From Puccinia triticina (Eukaryota > Basidiomycota > Pucciniomycetes > Pucciniales > Pucciniaceae): a DNA stretch of 64,000 bases. The first letter of the stretch is position 1; each line of letters starts with the position of its first letter. Both the position numbers and the translations under genes were made by a program. The stretch covers positions 1,488,001 through 1,552,000 of the forward strand of contig NC_070571.1 of assembly GCF_026914185.1 (NCBI RefSeq), written 5' to 3'. Shown here piece after piece: positions 60,371-64,000 of the stretch. A model generated the notes under the pieces. The model was not told the origin of the DNA. It made no database searches and saw only the letters and a program-made list of their open reading frames with translations.

Positions 60371-62165
60371 ATGCCCCCCGGACCTCCCTCCCCCTCCACG
60401 AAACCTAACCAAAACCTAACCTCCCCCCAACCGGTACCACCGCCTGTCCCGCCGGCCGCCCGGCGAACCGAATCCCCATCCGCCGACCACCCAGCAATAA
60501 CCGCTGACCGCGCCAGCAATATTGCCTACGCCCCCAGCAATACCCCATACCAGGTTTGTCCCCCATCCCCACCCAATTTTCCCCTGTCGCCAAGCTAACT
60601 AGCCCCGACAACTGCAGACCAACGACATTCTTTTCAAAGACCCATTCAAGCGGATTAAGGCCAGTGAGTCACCTCCCCCGCACCCCTCACGGTCCCCAGC
60701 GCTGACATCACCTCCCCAGTCATGGTTTATGTCAGATACGCCCGAGACGTCAAATTCATCGTGGTCCAAATGGCCTCGCGGGGCTTGTCACTCGACCAGA
60801 TCAACAAGACGTTATTTCAGAAGGTCTCACCCGACTCGCTCCAACGGTGGAACGATTTGTATTGCCAGACGCGTGATGTGGTCCGAGATCCGGCTCTCTA
60901 CGAGGATCGGGGCCGTCCTTTGGCCTTCACCTGTGAGGAGGCCGAATTTGTGCTGGACGCCCTCGCCGCGGAGCCCACTTTGTATCTTGACGAGATCCAG
61001 AGGCATATCAAAGCTATGACCGGCACTCGCCACCCCATCAGCACGATTCACCAGGAATTAACCAGGAGCCTTCTTCTGACGAAGAAGGTAGCAAGGACTG
61101 TACACCCTGATCAGTCTGAGGGGCATCGCGCGGCCTATACCGACCACATTGGGATGTACCCCCCGGAATACCTGGTATTTGTTGGTCAGTGCTGTCAGGC
61201 TGCTTGTTGTTTCACCAGACCGGTGAATAGCTGATGCCGTTTGCCCTGTTTTGCTATGTTATCAGATGAGTGCGGGGTCTCCCTTGGGACACACTCTTGG
61301 GACCGTGCATGGGCGCTTCGTGGCCGGCGCACTTCTAGGCTCTCCAGGCCCCTCCGAGCTCCTAGAATCTCAGTGCTGCCTGCAGTCTTGTTGGATGGGT
61401 TGCTCGCAACCATTGCTCAAGAAGGAACAATGCGCCGCATTGATATGGAGTACTTCATTGAGGAGGTCTTGGTAAGCGGCCTGTAACTCTTATGTTGCCT
61501 GCCCCCGCACTGACACGGCTGGCGCCTGCAGGTTCCGGAAATGAACCCATTCCCCGGTTGAAACAGTATTCTCGTGATGGATAATGCACGCATCCACCAC
61601 GGCGGTCGAATTGCAGAGATATGCGAAGCGGCCAACATCCTCTTGATTTACTTGCCGCCATCACTGCAAAAATAACTTGGTCAACTGCTTGCAGTTGACA
61701 TGCAGGATACTCAAGCCAAGCTGCCATTGTAACTCCACATGAATGCAGAAGTGCCTTTGTTGGCACAGTCACTGTGCAAGGTGCACAGTGACTGTGCATT
61801 GAAGCTTGGGTTGAGTCAAACCTTGAGTAAGGCTGGTGTAACACCACAAGCTTCCTCAGAGTTGCCACATGTCAACTGCTCACAGTTGACACAGTTTTTT
61901 TTGCAGTGCATATTCCCCCGATTTCAATCCGATTGAAAAAGTTTTCTCCGTCCTCAAGTCTCAGATCAAACGGCATCAGATATTGACCGGTACTATTGCG
62001 GACGCCGAGATCATCAAGGACTTCTTGCCCACAATTGTGACCCCAGCGTTGATGAGAGGACTATTCTTGGGCAGCGGGTATTCAGCGGGGGCCCAAGGGG
62101 AAGGGATCATCAATGCACCTGAGGAAGACAATGGGGCCCCGGGGGCTGTCCCCAATGCAATTTGA
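60371..62165 (+). pseudogene. DDE transposase (Tc1/IS630-type), interrupted
   Basis: Exons 60371-60553, 60618-60663, 60720-61184, 61266-61471 and 61532 onward join in frame. After a Pro-rich N-terminus comes a helix-turn-helix region (MASRGLSLDQINKTLFQKVS, then SLQRWNDLY). The DDE core follows: first Asp in LVFVDECGVS, second in LVMDNARIHHGG, Glu in SPDFNPIEKVFSVLK. A TGA at 61559 lies just before the second Asp. A 247-bp CACTA-like MITE (61662-61908, duplication CAT) splits the codons between LIYLPP and the YSPDFNPIEK region, which is then open to 62165. All three catalytic residues are otherwise present. This type of intron-bearing DDE gene is common in basidiomycetes. It is dead as it stands but only lightly damaged. 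Confidence 0.85.
61662..61908. mobile_element. CACTA-type MITE inside the transposase gene
   Basis: 247 bp beginning CACTGCAAAAATAACTTGGT and ending TTTTTTTTGCAGTG. The subterminal arms GTCAACTGCTTGCAGTTGAC and GTCAACTGCTCACAGTTGAC are present near the left and right ends. The 3-bp duplication is CAT (61659-61661 and 61909-61911). It shares the ACTGCTTGCAGTTGA.ATGC block with the larger element at 13736, so both belong to one family. Confidence 0.88.
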
Positions 62166-62270
62166 TGAGCCGGAGGTTCTGTGGGCGCTTTGGGCCCTCA
62201 TTTTTTCCTTCTTTTGTTTCATAGGCTTTTGCCTGTGAGATTAAAAATGATTGTGATTTGTGTTTTTCCG

Positions 62271-62525
62271 CTAAGTCCTCACGCGGGCGCCGCGAGAATA
62301 GAGGACTTAGCGATGTGAGCGTGCACCTTCTTGGGGTTTTTTGCTAAGTCCTCATGGGGGCGCCGCGTGCATAGAGGACTTGACTTAGCAAAGTGAGCGT
62401 GTACCTTCTTGGGGTTTTTTGCTAAGTCCTCACGGGGCGCCGCGAGAATGGAGGACTTAGCAAGCAAGGTCTTAGCAAGGTGGAAGCTCACCTTGCTAAG
62501 ACCTCACAGGGGCGCCGCAAGAATA
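62271..62525. repeat. Tandem palindromic units (GCTAAGTCCTC hairpins)
   Basis: Three units of about 70-80 bp each form a hairpin: GCTAAGTCCTC...GGGCGCCGCG...GAGGACTTAGC, linked by GTGAGCGTG.ACCTTCTTGGGGTTTTTT spacers. A diverged fourth palindrome (TCTTAGCAAGGTGGAAGCTC, ACCTTGCTAAGA) and another GGGGCGCCGC follow. All lie directly downstream of the transposase frame. They may be a satellite or the decayed end of the transposon. Confidence 0.7.
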
Positions 62526-62750
62526 CATTGGGGAGCTCACAGAGAGCCTTTTTTGGGCAGCTCACGCAAATCATGAAGAACTTATGACTATTGCATTGCT
62601 ATGCGGGGGGAGGGGGTGCTTGCTCCGCATGTGACAGGAGCATGGGGAAGACATTTTGATATGACGGATAATGGGAAAACAAAAAGAAAGACACGCCACT
62701 GGCTGTGCCACTTACCACCGGGTTTACTTAGGCGGTCCTGGGGTTGGTCC

Positions 62751-63997
62751 TCAGATTTCCGGGGAGGGGCCCATGGGTTGTGCGGGAGATCCCTCAGGGT
62801 CGACGGGCTGCGATGGAGAGGGGAGTTCCTCCCTTGGGCTTGGTGGGGAGCCCGAGCCAGAGGCCACTGGCGGTCCAGTTGCGGATTCGATGTTGCTTTG
62901 GGCGGCACTGGAACTCGACGGGGCCGGAGTTTGCGGATTGGTTGGGTTGGTGGCGGACTCAGTGTGAGTGGCCACCAACCATTGCGCACCCTTCATCAAT
63001 TGTGAGGCAATTGGCAAGGGGAAATTGAGGGATTGCAATTCCGCCGGGGTTGTATCGAGGAAGTAATCCCATCGTCGGATGTGCGCCAGGTTGATCAGCG
63101 CCCTGGGGACGGGGTCGTCTTTGTCAAAGTTGCACAAAGAGAGGAACTCCTCAATCGTCAGGGCGGTCCCTAAGGCATTGAGGCGGAGCCTGTCTTCCGG
63201 GCTGCTCTTGCTAATCCACGAGCTCAGAGAGTCCGATCTTGACGTTGGTAGCTTGCGGGTTGGGGAGGAAGAGGGTGGGGATCGTGGCCTGCCAAAATTT
63301 AAGCAACTGATTGTATGAGCAATCCCATCGCCTGCAGGGCTGCGAAGTATCTTGTGGGCCGGGGATCGAAGCTCGCCAGCCGGAGGACCAGATAACACCT
63401 CGATTTCGGACCCGGCGGGGCTGGGGGCACGGGTGTTGGGAGCCGTGCAGAAGGAGGAATCCTCGGGATGTGAGGATTCCAGCTTGTCTGAATCGTGTCC
63501 ACGGGCCATCTGCACACCGTGACGTGCCCCGTTCGCAGGGGTGGGAGAATCCTACTGATTCGGAGAGGGTCCCAACACCGTGGCCGTCTCCGCGGCTTGC
63601 ACAGGGACAGAGGCGGCCGCCGTTGGGGACGGGTTGGAGACGAGGCGTGGAGGGATAACTCGGCCCGTGGACGTAATGCGCGGGGCAGAGAAGACCCGAC
63701 CTCCAGGGGCCGAGGGCCCACGGGCTGGGAGGAATACGCGGGCGGCGGCCGCGGGGTGCGGGATGGGCCCACGGCTGGCCAGGGGGGAAGCCGTGGAGCC
63801 ATCTGGGGAGCGAGACGGGTTTGGACGAGCATCGCCGACAGCGGGGCCGGAGGCGCGACCGCGGGGGGAGGGATTGGCTGAGCGAGCGGGGCTGATAGAG
63901 TTGCCAGTAGGACCATCTTGTCTGTGCCGGCCGAGGCGGGCTGATTGTTGCGCAGCCAAGTCGGCCAGGGTGTGAACGCGGACGTTTTCAACCACAA
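62751..63997 (-). pseudogene. Partial rust-type ORF with SAM-like segment and amber stop
   Basis: One minus frame runs in from the window edge to TGA at 62751, broken only by TAG at 63552-63554. The upstream part is Pro/Ala/Ser-rich. After the stop come Ser/Pro-rich sequence and a conserved-looking helical block, LTIEEFLSLCNFDKDDPVPR, then ALINLAHIRRWDYFLDTTPA and LNFPLPIASQLMKGAQWL. The pattern of short helices with HI.RWD.F and a final LGFP-like turn resembles a sterile-alpha-motif fold seen in many uncharacterised rust proteins. That fold is my inference. Function is unknown. The 5' end lies outside the window, so the TAG could be a mutation or a readthrough site. Confidence 0.5.
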
Positions 63998-64000
63998 ATT

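Overview
The window looks like a repeat-rich chromosomal segment of a basidiomycete fungus, most likely a rust (Puccinia-type) fungus. The reasons are many short introns (about 55-110 nt, GT-AG), fungal housekeeping families (Zds, ELMO/CED-12, an MPR1-like acetyltransferase, a monocarboxylate-type MFS transporter), a RecQ-like helicase lying next to a DUF6589 gene, and dense nested transposons. The species is an inference; I recognised no diagnostic marker.

Layout. 1-5 kb: an intact five-exon Zds1/Zds2-like gene on +. 5.9-8.9 kb: an inverted duplication, a tandem duplication, and a minus-strand gene built from tandem copies of one intron-exon cassette. 9.2-11.9 kb: no gene seen. 11.9-13.2 kb: a frameshifted F-box gene. 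13.4-18.4 kb: nested TIR elements and degenerate repeats. 19.0-33.4 kb: a convergent pair, a RecQ-like helicase (+) and a DUF6589 protein (-), both decayed. The DUF6589 gene is split by a TIR element, which itself carries a Ty1/copia retrotransposon and a CACTA-type foldback element, and by a hAT-like MITE just after its start codon. 33.4-36.2 kb: small hairpins and a MITE-like element. 36.2-48.6 kb: a second copia element whose LTRs carry a solo-LTR-like insert and a complete Ty3/gypsy chromovirus. 49.3-60.0 kb: a gene-rich stretch with a novel zinc-cluster-like/coiled-coil protein, an MPR1-like GNAT enzyme, an MFS transporter with a 10-nt microexon, and an ELMO protein. 60.4-64 kb: a DDE transposase gene interrupted by a small CACTA MITE, tandem palindromes, and a partial rust-type ORF running off the window.

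The host genes do not form a pathway. Zds (PP2A/mitotic exit and polarity) and ELMO (Rac activation) are independent cell-polarity regulators. The main biology is the transposon layer. Target-site duplications can be read for most insertions, so their order can be reconstructed. Most premature stops in unrelated elements and in the helicase are TGA in place of CGA, with further CG-to-TG or CG-to-CA changes in catalytic residues and LTRs. This points to CpG-directed mutation of repeats.

Exon models were built by eye from splice signals and frame continuity. Frames were checked by arithmetic for the Zds, cassette, zinc-cluster-like, GNAT and ELMO genes.
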